A stretch of 24,540 nt of DNA. Source: an uncultured Candidatus Saccharibacteria bacterium (GTDB lineage Bacteria; Patescibacteriota; Saccharimonadia; Saccharimonadales; Saccharimonadaceae). The notes beneath the pieces are model-generated. The model made no database searches. It was not told where the DNA came from and saw only the letters and a program-made list of their open reading frames with translations. Every line of letters begins with the position of its first letter. Within the stretch, counting starts at the first letter, position 1. The stretch is from the NCBI GenBank assembly GCA_937974295.1, contig CALBWN010000017.1, positions 1-24,540 of the forward strand. Reading direction: 5' to 3'. Positions 14,161 to 21,227 of the stretch are shown piece after piece. The position numbers and the translations under genes were made by a program.

Positions 14161-14353
14161 AGAGCACTTTGTGTGGAGCCTTAAAGCCTAGCTCTTCCCT
14201 GGTATTAATCTCTAATCACAATTCATCATTTGCGGGTATATACCTACTTAAAACTAACCCCATCAGAGCCCTCGTTTTACTCATCAACACCCACCAATCC
14301 CTCTATACTATTGGGATATTTTGCGTATATTTGCTCTGCAGATCGATATATCG

Positions 14354-14359
14354 TATGAT
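14354..14359 (+). promoter_or_regulatory. -10 box for the unknown gene before FKBP
   Basis: TATGAT ends 6 nt before the ATG at 14366, another leaderless arrangement. The 14161-14353 gap holds nothing else clear. A weak AAGAGC/GCTCTT inverted repeat just after the aminopropyltransferase stop has no T tract. Confidence 0.5.
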
Positions 14360-14365
14360 ATATTC

Positions 14366-14926
14366 ATGTATCATAAACGACCACGCAAACAAGTCCGCCA
14401 TTATGACATCCAGTGGTACCGCCAAACAGGTGTGTTTCACCCTGAGCAACTATCAGGTACGCCAACTGCTGGTGTATCTGCCAATACCTGGCGCGGGTAC
14501 ATGAGTCTGATACGCCAAGCAGTTGCCGATAACCCCGCCCACCGCTTCGTCAGCCCCGAACTCATGACGACGGCAGACATGGATCTGCCTGAAATCCCAA
14601 ACCAACATGCAGTGGTAAATGACCGCCTCGCCGAGCTAGAGGAGCTTTCTACCACTGCGTCCACAGCGGAGTTTGTGGTGGGCACACCAGAGTACCAGCC
14701 AGATGGGATTTATAACTCACTTGTTATTATCCAAAATGGTATACGCCGCGTGCTTGAGCGCAAACGCACGATTTTTAGCTCAGCCGAGCGGGGAACATTC
14801 ACCGCAAGCAATGCATTGCAGCAACGGCATACTCGCACGTTATCTGCTGTGTGTGCCGACCTTGTGGGCTATGGCGCACAGTACCTCGAGCTCCCCCAAG
14901 ACACTCGTGCCATCCACGCCAGATGA
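14366..14926 (+). CDS. Unrecognised protein, probably frameshifted near its C-terminus
   Basis: This frame gives 186 residues and starts from an ATG 6 nt after a -10 box. The N-terminus is very basic and aromatic (MYHKRPRKQVRHYDIQWYRQ). The middle is acidic and helical (VVNDRLAELEELSTTASTAE), and the C-terminal part is alpha/beta (GIYNSLVIIQNGIRRVLERK; HTRTLSAVCADLVGYGAQYL). There is no signal peptide or membrane segment. It ends abruptly after the CCCCC at 14893-14897 in a short tail (QDTRAIHAR). The frame one base ahead continues with protein-like sequence to 15092, where it overlaps the FKBP gene. The intact protein would have about 241 residues. I know no family for it. Confidence 0.55.
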   Translation: MYHKRPRKQVRHYDIQWYRQTGVFHPEQLSGTPTAGVSANTWRGYMSLIRQAVADNPAHRFVSPELMTTADMDLPEIPNQHAVVNDRLAELEELSTTASTAEFVVGTPEYQPDGIYNSLVIIQNGIRRVLERKRTIFSSAERGTFTASNALQQRHTRTLSAVCADLVGYGAQYLELPQDTRAIHAR

Positions 14927-15092
14927 AGAACGCTATACCAGCGCCATGACGCGCACACTTGGTCGTCTCTTTGCACACTATCCACAGCTGCAGCAGGTCA
15001 TGGTTGTCGATCGCACCCCACCCGGCACAACCATCCCACCGCTCAACTGCGTGGCGCGGCGGAAGACGCATAATGGTATAATAGAGCTATGA
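14898..15092 (+). pseudogene. Out-of-frame C-terminal continuation of the gene at 14366
   Basis: In the +1 frame relative to 14366-14926, sequence from 14898 reads KTLVPSTPDEERYTSAMTRT and then LGRLFAHYPQLQQVMVVDRT, plausible protein down to the TGA at 15090-15092. That TGA overlaps the FKBP ATG by 4 nt, the usual spacing between genes here. Removing one C from the run at 14893-14897 joins the two frames. Confidence 0.5.
15074..15082 (+). promoter_or_regulatory. Extended -10 box for the FKBP gene
   Basis: TGGTATAAT ends 6 nt before the ATG at 15089. It lies inside the coding tail of the upstream gene, so the FKBP gene can be transcribed both from this site and by read-through. Confidence 0.7.
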
Positions 15093-15463
15093 CACAATAC
15101 GAAGGAACCAAACTCGCTGACTTTACACCTATCGCCAAGGTCAACACACTGCAAATCATCGACATCATCCCTGGCGCTGGTGCCGAGGTACCAGCTGGCG
15201 CAACCATCACCGCACACTATACTGGTGCACTGTGTAAAAATGGCATCATCTTCCAGAGCAGCCACGACTTGGGCCAGCCCGTTACCTTCGGCCTTGACCA
15301 GGTCATTCGCGGCTGGACAGAGGGCGTGCCTGGCATGAAGGTCGGTGGCATGCGCCGACTCATCATCCCAAGTGAGATGGCCTACGGCTCCGTCCGCGCC
15401 GCCGCTAATATTCCACCCAATAGCGACCTTGTGTTTGACATTGAGTTGATGGACATCAAATAA
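15089..15463 (+). CDS. FKBP-type peptidyl-prolyl cis-trans isomerase
   Basis: This enzyme speeds prolyl bond isomerisation during protein folding. The 124-residue protein is a single FKBP domain with the usual order: IIDIIPGAGAEVPAGATITA, HYTGALCKNGIIFQSSHDLG, then VTFGLDQVIRGWTEGVPGMK, VGGMRRLIIPSEMAYG and VFDIELMDI. The active-site aromatic and hydrophobic positions of the family are largely kept. There is no signal peptide, so it should act in the cytoplasm. The start lies 6 nt after a -10 box and overlaps the upstream frame by 4 nt. A strong terminator follows, so it ends its unit. Confidence 0.93.
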   Translation: MTQYEGTKLADFTPIAKVNTLQIIDIIPGAGAEVPAGATITAHYTGALCKNGIIFQSSHDLGQPVTFGLDQVIRGWTEGVPGMKVGGMRRLIIPSEMAYGSVRAAANIPPNSDLVFDIELMDIK

Positions 15464-15481
15464 CAGAGGTTAGCACGCAAT

Positions 15482-15517
15482 AAGAAGCTCATACTAAGTG
15501 AGCTTCTTATTTTCTTT
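15482..15517 (+). terminator. Intrinsic terminator of the FKBP gene
   Basis: AAGAAGCTCA (15482-15491) and TGAGCTTCTT (15499-15508) form a perfect 10-bp stem with a 7-nt loop. A T-rich run (ATTTTCTTT) follows. Confidence 0.85.
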
Positions 15518-15568
15518 GTAGATTTACTTAAGGCGTTCGTCACCACCTAGTCACTTATGACACTAAGT

Positions 15569-15597
15569 AAATAGCCACCCTCTCCAGGTGGCTATTT
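15569..15597 (-). terminator. Hairpin at the end of dnaK
   Basis: AAATAGCCACC (15569-15579) and GGTGGCTATTT (15587-15597) form a perfect 11-bp stem with a 7-nt loop, about 29 nt past the dnaK stop. On the minus strand the stem's own 3' end gives a short T run (ATTT), so termination is plausible but less strong than for the FKBP hairpin. Confidence 0.65.
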
Positions 15598-15625
15598 GCA
15601 ATGCAGCTGTAACTATAGCGTCATA

Positions 15626-17548
15626 CTACTTCTTGTCGCTGCTTTTGTCGTCGACAACTTCGCCTTCGACGGGCTCGTCTTTGCCAGGCTTCTTGTCTGT
15701 AGATTTCGCCTTGGCGTCAGCCTCTTCTTCGGCTTTTTTGTCCTCAGCTTGCTGCTGATAGAGCTTAGCCCCGATAGACATCGTCACGTCACCCAGCGCC
15801 TTGGTGGCAGCCTCGAGCTCGTCTTTGTCTTCTGCGTTCTTGTGCTTCTCAGCTTCGGCAATGGCATCTTCCAGCGTCTTCTTGTCGTCGCTCGAGATCT
15901 TGTCTTTAAACTCATCGGGCATTTTCTTTGCCTGGTAGATGGCATTCTCGAGGCGGTTCTTGGCGTCGATCGCTTCACGCTTCTTCTTATCTTCATCGGC
16001 GTGGAGCTCAGCTTCCTTCTGTGCCTTCTCAATGTCTTCCTTGCTCATGTTGCCAGAGTTTTGGATGGTAATCGACTGCTCTTTGCCTGTGCCTTTGTCC
16101 TTAGCGGTAACACTGAGGATACCATTGGCGTCAATATTAAAGGTTACTTCAATCTGTGGCACACCGCGCGGTGCTGGTGCAATACCGTCAAGCACGAAGC
16201 GGCCCAGGCTCTTGTTGTCATTGGCAAACTCGCGCTCGCCCTGCAAAACATGAATTTCCACCTGTGGCTGATTATCTGCCGCCGTTGAGAATACTTCGCT
16301 CTTGCTGGTTGGCACAGTGGTGTTGCGCTCAATTAGCTTGGTTGACACGCCGCCCATTGTCTCAATGCCGAGGCTTAGCGGTGTTACATCCAGCAGCAGC
16401 ACATCCTTAACGTCACCAGCCAGCACACCACCCTGAATGGCTGCACCAACAGCCACTACTTCGTCTGGGTTAACGCCTTGCATTGGGTCTTTGCCAAACA
16501 GCTTCTTCACCCGCTCAACCACTGCTGGCATACGAGTCATACCACCAACCATGACGATGTTGTTGATATCAGACTTGCTCAGCTTTGCATCTTTGAGCGC
16601 TTTTTCTACTGGCCCATCGAGGCGGTCGAGCAGATCCTTCACCAAGTCCTCGAGCTTAGCGCGCGTCAGGCTCATCTCAAAGTGCTTTGGCCCATCAGCA
16701 TCAGCTGTGATGAACGGAATATTGACATCATACTCAGTGACAGTCGAGAGCTCTTTCTTTGCCTTCTCAGCTTCGTCCTTGAGGCGCTGCATGGCGGCGT
16801 TATCTTTGCGCAGATCAATACCTTCTTTGGCCTTAAAGTCATCGAGGAAGTAATTGACGATGGCGTTGTCGAAGTCCTCACCACCAAGGTGGGTATCACC
16901 ATTGGTCGACTTGACCTGGAAGAACTCATCAGCAATCTCTAGCACCGACACATCGAAGGTACCACCACCAAGGTCAAAGACAACGATGTTCTCTTCTTTG
17001 CCTTTATTAAGACCATAGGCGAGAGCAGCCGCCGTTGGCTCATTGATGATGCGCTCGACTTCTAGGCCAGCAATCTTACCAGCATCCTTAGTAGCTTGGC
17101 GCTGCGAATCGTCGAAGTAGGCTGGCACGGTAATGACCGCCTTCGTTACCTTCTCGCCCAAGAAAGCTTCGGCATCAGCCTTGATCTTACTTAGGATCAT
17201 GGCGCTCACTTCTTCTGGCGTGTATTCTTTATCGCCTAGCTTAACAGCGACGGCATTACCCTTCTTGACGATCTCGTATGGCATGATGTCGAGATCTTTC
17301 TGGACTTCTTTGTCGGTGAATTTGCGGCCAATCAAGCGCTTGACACCATAGATCGTATTCTTTGGGTTGGTCACACGCTGGCGCTGGGCCACCTGCCCCA
17401 CAAGGCGCTCACCTTTTTTGTTGATTGCTACCACTGATGGTGTGGTGCGGTTGCCTTCAGCATTCGCAATAACCTCTGGCTTACCCGCGAGCAAGTACGC
17501 AAAGGCACTGTTGGTCGTGCCGAGGTCGATACCGATAGTTTTACCCAT
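15626..17548 (-). CDS. dnaK: Molecular chaperone DnaK (Hsp70)
   Basis: DnaK is the ATP-dependent chaperone that works with GrpE and DnaJ. The 640-residue protein has the Hsp70 signatures IGIDLGTTNSAFAYLLAGKP (residues 4-23), VFDLGGGTFDVSVL and VMVGGMTRMPAV, the interdomain linker VLLLDVTPLSLGIET, a complete substrate-binding domain and a lid. The tail is charged and carries EPVEGEVVDD, a form of the common DnaK end. The start is the ATG at 17546-17548, preceded by AGGAGG (17556-17561 on the minus strand). A longer reading to 17590 is ruled out by this site. It is transcribed from its own promoter with two CIRCE operators, so HrcA should repress it. No dnaJ is in the window. Confidence 0.98.
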   Translation of the reverse strand: MGKTIGIDLGTTNSAFAYLLAGKPEVIANAEGNRTTPSVVAINKKGERLVGQVAQRQRVTNPKNTIYGVKRLIGRKFTDKEVQKDLDIMPYEIVKKGNAVAVKLGDKEYTPEEVSAMILSKIKADAEAFLGEKVTKAVITVPAYFDDSQRQATKDAGKIAGLEVERIINEPTAAALAYGLNKGKEENIVVFDLGGGTFDVSVLEIADEFFQVKSTNGDTHLGGEDFDNAIVNYFLDDFKAKEGIDLRKDNAAMQRLKDEAEKAKKELSTVTEYDVNIPFITADADGPKHFEMSLTRAKLEDLVKDLLDRLDGPVEKALKDAKLSKSDINNIVMVGGMTRMPAVVERVKKLFGKDPMQGVNPDEVVAVGAAIQGGVLAGDVKDVLLLDVTPLSLGIETMGGVSTKLIERNTTVPTSKSEVFSTAADNQPQVEIHVLQGEREFANDNKSLGRFVLDGIAPAPRGVPQIEVTFNIDANGILSVTAKDKGTGKEQSITIQNSGNMSKEDIEKAQKEAELHADEDKKKREAIDAKNRLENAIYQAKKMPDEFKDKISSDDKKTLEDAIAEAEKHKNAEDKDELEAATKALGDVTMSIGAKLYQQQAEDKKAEEEADAKAKSTDKKPGKDEPVEGEVVDDKSSDKK

Positions 17549-17632
17549 ATATTTTCCTCCTGTGCGCCTGCCTTGCTGGCAACGACGCAATGTTGTTAGT
17601 TTATTGTTTCGGTTATTAACATCTTGTTTATT

Positions 17633-17659
17633 CTAGCACTCTTTAGCAGCGAGTGCCAA
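17633..17659. promoter_or_regulatory. CIRCE operator, downstream copy at dnaK
   Basis: CTAGCACTC, 9 nt, GAGTGCCAA. It matches the CIRCE consensus TTAGCACTC-N9-GAGTGCTAA at 16 of 18 arm positions and lies just downstream of the predicted dnaK transcription start, so HrcA bound here would block the polymerase. Confidence 0.9.
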
Positions 17660-17666
17660 TAGGTTT

Positions 17667-17695
17667 AGTATAGCGAGCTAGCACTCGGCTGTCAA
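17667..17695 (-). promoter_or_regulatory. dnaK promoter (TTGACA-N17-TATACT)
   Basis: On the minus strand TTGACA (17690-17695), a 17-bp spacer and TATACT (17667-17672) form a near-consensus housekeeping promoter. It leaves a leader of about 110 nt before dnaK. The -35 lies inside the upstream CIRCE copy. Confidence 0.85.
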
Positions 17696-17704
17696 GAGTG
17701 CTAA
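17678..17704. promoter_or_regulatory. CIRCE operator, upstream copy at dnaK
   Basis: CTAGCACTC, 9 nt, GAGTGCTAA: 17 of 18 arm positions match CIRCE. It covers the -35 box of the dnaK promoter. The two copies are separated by 18 bp holding the -10 box. Confidence 0.92.
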
Positions 17705-17714
17705 TAGATTTTGC

Positions 17715-18524
17715 TTACCACTGATAGATCTCATCACCCGCAGTAATTGCTGCGGCTAGTGTCTCAGCTCGCCGGAGACGCCAATAGGCCATCACTGCAT
17801 AGGCAAAAACCGCCACACCACCGGTCAGCACCGCGTAGCCCACGCCGCGCACAACCCGTGTGTCACTCCCTTGGATAAATATCATATAGAGCGCAACTGC
17901 TCCCACCAGTGGTGCTGCCGCTGCTGCAACCACCGCCCAGCGTGCCCGCACTACACGCTTACTAGCAAATGTCCGGGTATGCTGGCGTCGCGCCCAGACC
18001 GCAGCAAGGGCCGCCACGAGTCCAGCACCAATCACCATAAGCAAATAGAGGCGATTCGTCGCTTGGTTGGCATCGTCTACTGTTGTATTGAGCGCACCAA
18101 CGGCTGAATCATACTGACTCACTGCTGTTTCTACATCTGTCAAATAGACTGCTGCTGCCTGCGTATCTTTGCTGGCAAAGGCCTGCGGAGCACGCTCAAG
18201 AAGCGTCTTGACGGCCGAGGCTTTTTCTTTTACTACTGCTGCGCGACGGCTATATTCATCGCCAAGTTGTGGAGAAAATGAGTGCTCTGCCACCGCTGCA
18301 AAGGCTGCTGCGGCCTGCTTGGCTCGTTCATCAATAGAGTCCTTCTTGGGCTGGGTGGCATAAAGCTCGCGTGTAAAGGCTTGGTAGGCTGTGCTCGCTC
18401 GCTTAACCACTGCAATATCGGCTTGGTTGGCCAGTGGTGTTGCATGAGCCTGAGTACTGCCAACACCAAGTGTTGCTAATATGATGAGTGTTCCTGCAAG
18501 CAGCCAACGCCTCATCCCGCTCAC
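17715..18524 (-). CDS. Unknown membrane protein within the heat-shock cluster
   Basis: The 269-residue protein has a signal peptide (MRRWLLAGTLIILATLGVGS, likely cut after AHA near residue 28). Next comes an outer, helical, Ala/Lys/Glu-rich domain (about 30-155) with QPKKDSIDERAKQAAAAFAA as an example. Three membrane helices follow (about 158-178, 193-216 and 225-246), and the end is a short cytoplasmic tail. I do not recognise the family. It starts at a GTG 2 nt after the grpE stop (18524), or at the ATG at 18513-18515, which has GGGG a few bases upstream. It is co-directional with grpE and probably co-transcribed. Whether it belongs to the stress response or only shares the operon is open. 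Confidence 0.7.
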   Translation of the reverse strand: MSGMRRWLLAGTLIILATLGVGSTQAHATPLANQADIAVVKRASTAYQAFTRELYATQPKKDSIDERAKQAAAAFAAVAEHSFSPQLGDEYSRRAAVVKEKASAVKTLLERAPQAFASKDTQAAAVYLTDVETAVSQYDSAVGALNTTVDDANQATNRLYLLMVIGAGLVAALAAVWARRQHTRTFASKRVVRARWAVVAAAAAPLVGAVALYMIFIQGSDTRVVRGVGYAVLTGGVAVFAYAVMAYWRLRRAETLAAAITAGDEIYQW

Positions 18525-18526
18525 CC

Positions 18527-19003
18527 CTACGGCTTCCGGCTGACCCGCACCATAGCATGGCGCAGGACATGGCCATCAAGCTTGTAGCCGCGCTGCAGCT
18601 CTTCGCTAATAATTTCTTTGTCGCCACCTTCATCATCCATCGAGATTGCCTCGTGGAGGTCTGGGTCAAACTCAGTCGTACCAAGCTCAACCACGATCGG
18701 CTCAAGCTTGAACTCTGCCATCAAGCCATCGAGCTTCTTCGACATCGCCACCACTCCACTTGCCCAGGTGTCGTTCTGGAGCTTCTTGGGGACGTTGGCG
18801 GTGGCTCGCTCGATCGTATCAATCACGGGTAGGAGCTTGCGAATTGCCTGCTGAGTGCCCGCTGCCTTGGCCTGGGCCTTCTCTACATCAACGCGTTTGC
18901 GATAATTCTCAAAGTCTGCTCTGGTGCGCTGCAAATCCTGCGTCAGCTCGCCAATCTGCTGCTCGAGCTCGGCCGTATCTGGCGCTTTCTTGTGTTTTGT
19001 CAT
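18527..19003 (-). CDS. grpE: Nucleotide exchange factor GrpE
   Basis: GrpE releases ADP from DnaK. The 158-residue protein has a long N-terminal helix (TAELEQQIGELTQDLQRTRA) that leads into ADFENYRKRVDVEKAQAK, the family signature. It ends in the beta domain (IVVELGTTEFDPDLHEAISM and ELQRGYKLDGHVLRHAMVRV). I place the start at the ATG at 19001-19003, 10 nt after AGGAGG. The ATG 9 nt further upstream lies only 1 nt from that site and is less likely. A possible own promoter (TATACT, minus strand, 19076-19081) would give a leader containing a 7-bp hairpin (19042-19060). hrcA lies 113 bp upstream. Confidence 0.96.
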   Translation of the reverse strand: MTKHKKAPDTAELEQQIGELTQDLQRTRADFENYRKRVDVEKAQAKAAGTQQAIRKLLPVIDTIERATANVPKKLQNDTWASGVVAMSKKLDGLMAEFKLEPIVVELGTTEFDPDLHEAISMDDEGGDKEIISEELQRGYKLDGHVLRHAMVRVSRKP

Positions 19004-19075
19004 CGATATCATTCCTCCTGCCTAGTGGTGTTGCCTGTGGTGCCGAGCATGCTGCTCAGCCGTCTTATTCTCCAT

Positions 19076-19081
19076 AGTATA
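19076..19081 (-). promoter_or_regulatory. Possible internal -10 box for grpE
   Basis: TATACT on the minus strand in the hrcA-grpE gap. No clear -35 is present. The leader would carry a GCTGAGC/GCTCGGC hairpin (19042-19060) and AGGAGG before grpE. There is no CIRCE here, so this site would not be under HrcA. Confidence 0.4.
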
Positions 19082-19116
19082 CCACGATTGCACTGCAAAT
19101 AACAGTGGTCGTGTCA

Positions 19117-19827
19117 TCATAATATCTCCTCCAGCATCACCCCAGTGCGTTTGACGAGCTCGATGGTGCGGCGGTAGTGCTGGCGCATGGGGCCTATCAC
19201 ACCAATGTAGCTGCGGTCGCTGTAGGGTGAGCGAAATTTGCTAATGATGAGCGTTGCATCGCTGCTCTTACCGATGGGGTTCTCACTGCCAATATAGACA
19301 TTGAGTGGCTCGTTGGGCCGAGCTTCGCGCAGCCACGGCTCGATATTATCAATCAAATGTGCGACCGATTGGACGTGCTTGCCCTCGAGAAATTCTGGCT
19401 GGCTAAAGAGCCGACTAATACCATTCATATAGAGTTCACTGCCGATGGTAGCAAAGCCCAGGTTACCCGTGAGCTCGACGAGGCTATCAACCGCACTGCG
19501 AATGGCTCGGTCAGCTGCATCGAGATGTGAGTTGACGTGCGCTTCGATGGCCTTAGTGCTGCGGTCAATTCCGCTAGGGAGCTCACTCATCTGAGCGTTG
19601 GTGATGCCGTTGACGTAGAAGCGGTAGCCCTTGCTGGTGGGGATACGCCCGGCACTGGTGTGCGGCGCCTTGACGAAACCCATCTCCTCGAGCTTGGCCA
19701 TCTCGCTCCGGATGGTTGCACTAGACACACCAAATAGCTTCGCCAGCGTCACACTCCCCACAGGGGCAGCGATCTCAGCGTATTGCTCAATGATAGCAGA
19801 AAGAATCGCTTGTTGCCGTTCCGTCAT
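19117..19827 (-). CDS. hrcA: Heat-inducible transcription repressor HrcA (short form)
   Basis: HrcA binds CIRCE and represses heat-shock genes until unfolded protein titrates GroEL or DnaK systems. The N-terminal winged helix is clear: MTERQQAILSAIIEQYAEIA, PVGSVTLAKLFGVSSATIRS, then EMAKLEEMGFVKAPHTSAGR and IPTSKGYRFYVN. The C-terminal part keeps the GAF-like ends (LFSQPEFLEGKHVQSVAHLI and SYIGVIGPMRQHYRRTIELV). At 236 residues it is about 100 short of the usual ~340: the region between LVELTGNLGFA and the 'SRLFSQPEF' block is almost absent, which is where the inserted dimerisation domain lies. The start is the ATG at 19825-19827, 6 nt after TATAAT, and a CIRCE overlaps its promoter, so it controls itself. 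Confidence 0.95.
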   Translation of the reverse strand: MTERQQAILSAIIEQYAEIAAPVGSVTLAKLFGVSSATIRSEMAKLEEMGFVKAPHTSAGRIPTSKGYRFYVNGITNAQMSELPSGIDRSTKAIEAHVNSHLDAADRAIRSAVDSLVELTGNLGFATIGSELYMNGISRLFSQPEFLEGKHVQSVAHLIDNIEPWLREARPNEPLNVYIGSENPIGKSSDATLIISKFRSPYSDRSYIGVIGPMRQHYRRTIELVKRTGVMLEEIL

Positions 19828-19833
19828 AGCCGC

Positions 19834-19863
19834 ATTATAGCGCAGAGTTGGCACTCTCGTCAA
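19834..19863 (-). promoter_or_regulatory. hrcA promoter (TTGACG-N18-TATAAT), leaderless
   Basis: On the minus strand TTGACG (19858-19863), an 18-bp spacer and TATAAT (19834-19839), the latter ending 6 nt before the hrcA ATG. The -35 is inside the CIRCE operator. The longer hrcA reading from 19863 would begin inside the promoter. Confidence 0.8.
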
Positions 19864-19874
19864 TAGAGTGCTAA
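19848..19874. promoter_or_regulatory. CIRCE operator at hrcA
   Basis: Plus strand TTGGCACTC, 9 nt, GAGTGCTAA: 17 of 18 arm positions match CIRCE. It overlaps the -35 and part of the spacer of the hrcA promoter, giving autoregulation. It also touches the end of the zincin-like gene upstream (stop at 19879). Confidence 0.92.
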
Positions 19875-19878
19875 TGAG

Positions 19879-20763
19879 CTAGTGGAATATGTAGCCTATT
19901 CCCTGCTGCTTGACCGCTGTGATAACCTGCTCAATATTAGCAAAGGCGTGGTTACTTGAGATCGGACCATTGATAGAATGGCGTACTGCATCAACCCGTA
20001 TTGCTGTCGACATTGCTGCAAGATATCGCTCACGCATCGCCGGTGACCCCTGTGCAATTGCTCGGCTCACTGCCGCATTAACGCTAAAAGCGACAATCTC
20101 GGTGATGGCGCGATATCGGGCCCTCTCTTCCTCATGATATATCGGATAATGAACAAAATGGCTTAGGTGGACTGCCTCATGAATAACCTCGTGTGCAGCC
20201 ATGAGCACCTGCGATTTATCAGGCCGACCAGGCTGCTTCTTGCGGAGGCTAATGTGCGGGCGGCCGCTATACGCGCGATAGTCTGGCGTGATGGCTATTG
20301 ACTCAGCATAGGCAATGGCGTGTTGCCTGTCTCGGACGGGCGGTATTTCGTCAAGTGGCCACGCTTCTGGCGTGGAGAGATCTGCCATAGTTTCTGGATA
20401 TTGCGCTACTCTTGCTACATTATGACGCTGAGTTGGTGTGGGATAGCGCATAGGCGATCGCACATGGTCATTTGCGGGTACAGCAATAAGTGGATATACA
20501 TCGCACTCTTGCCATCGTCCGTGCGGATATTCGCGTGGTGGTGAGAGTACACCACGGCGAGTCACACGACAGGCATGGAGCGTGTCCAGCGTTGTTGCAA
20601 GTATGCAGACGTTTCCCAGCGCCTCTTGTACTCTCGGGAGATCGGCAATTTCGTGTGCTAGCTCCAGCCCATCACGAGCAAGCGTATAGCCATACCCCCG
20701 CTCTTGGGTGGAGCTATACCACTCTTGGATCGATTGTGGCCCAGCTTGCCAGCGGCGTATCAC
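19879..20763 (-). CDS. Zincin-like protein with an HExxH motif, unknown family
   Basis: The 294-residue protein contains LMAAHEVIHEAVHLSHF. HEVIH (191-195) is an HExxH metal site, and a Glu at ITEIVAFS (E222) is placed where the third zinc ligand of a gluzincin-like enzyme would be. The first ~160 residues are unrecognised (for example ERGYGYTLARDGLELAHEIA). There is no signal peptide or membrane helix. It starts with GTG overlapping the stop of the upstream gene by 4 nt (GTGA), so it is the third gene of a cassette with two Cys-rich proteins. Peptidase activity is an inference from the motif alone. The gene is more AT-rich than the heat-shock genes next to it. Confidence 0.7.
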   Translation of the reverse strand: MIRRWQAGPQSIQEWYSSTQERGYGYTLARDGLELAHEIADLPRVQEALGNVCILATTLDTLHACRVTRRGVLSPPREYPHGRWQECDVYPLIAVPANDHVRSPMRYPTPTQRHNVARVAQYPETMADLSTPEAWPLDEIPPVRDRQHAIAYAESIAITPDYRAYSGRPHISLRKKQPGRPDKSQVLMAAHEVIHEAVHLSHFVHYPIYHEEERARYRAITEIVAFSVNAAVSRAIAQGSPAMRERYLAAMSTAIRVDAVRHSINGPISSNHAFANIEQVITAVKQQGIGYIFH

Positions 20764-21191
20764 AGCGAGTTACCCTCCACTCCTTGGTCATCGAGATCGC
20801 GATGCAGGAGCGATGGCGACATACATGCAGTGATCTTTATCTCTACTACCTCGCCATTTCTTTCTACTGTTTCGCACATTGAGGCGAGTCCTTCGCAATG
20901 AGCAATGAGCTGACTCAGCTCATCTCTCGCCTGCAGATTCTCCTGCTTGAGCCTGTCCATAGCACGCACAGCATCTTCACCTAACTCCAGGCCACCTTTT
21001 GTAACGTCATCAAAGCAACCCTTCTGACGGGCAATATGGTCCCAGGCCGCCGCCGCTATCCTGTGGCGCAGCTCGGCTGCTCGCGAGCAGCCGTAGCACT
21101 GCTTGGGGATATAAGAAGCCGCAGATATATCTGGCTCATCAAGCCCACCGGTAATACTATAGAATTTTCGAGATTCATTGCGCGATATCAT
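20760..21191 (-). CDS. Small Cys-rich protein, related to the next gene upstream
   Basis: This 143-residue protein has SYIPKQCYGCSRAAELRHRI at residues 27-46, with a CxxC pair (C32, C35). A helical, charged middle (EDAVRAMDRLKQENLQARDE) follows, then a C-terminal set of cysteines (AHCEGLASMCETVERNGEVV and ITACMSP). The neighbouring 218-residue protein shares SYIPxQCxxC and the same general plan, so they are likely diverged copies. Clustered cysteines at both ends of a helical rod suggest metal binding. The start has CACAAT 7 nt upstream, and its stop overlaps the zincin-like gene's start. Confidence 0.6.
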   Translation of the reverse strand: MISRNESRKFYSITGGLDEPDISAASYIPKQCYGCSRAAELRHRIAAAAWDHIARQKGCFDDVTKGGLELGEDAVRAMDRLKQENLQARDELSQLIAHCEGLASMCETVERNGEVVEIKITACMSPSLLHRDLDDQGVEGNSL

Positions 21192-21198
21192 AGCGTCT

Positions 21199-21204
21199 AT
21201 TGTG
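21199..21204 (-). promoter_or_regulatory. -10-like box before the small Cys-rich gene
   Basis: CACAAT on the minus strand ends 7 nt before the ATG at 21191. It differs from TATAAT at two positions, but its spacing matches the other leaderless units. Read-through from the gene upstream is also possible. Confidence 0.3.
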
Positions 21205-21227
21205 CCTTTATCTGTGGTTATTTATCA

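Noticed and set aside
15596..16942. Plus-strand open frames opposite dnaK
   Set aside because: Antisense of dnaK; the hydrophobic content comes from reading Lys/Glu-rich codons backwards.
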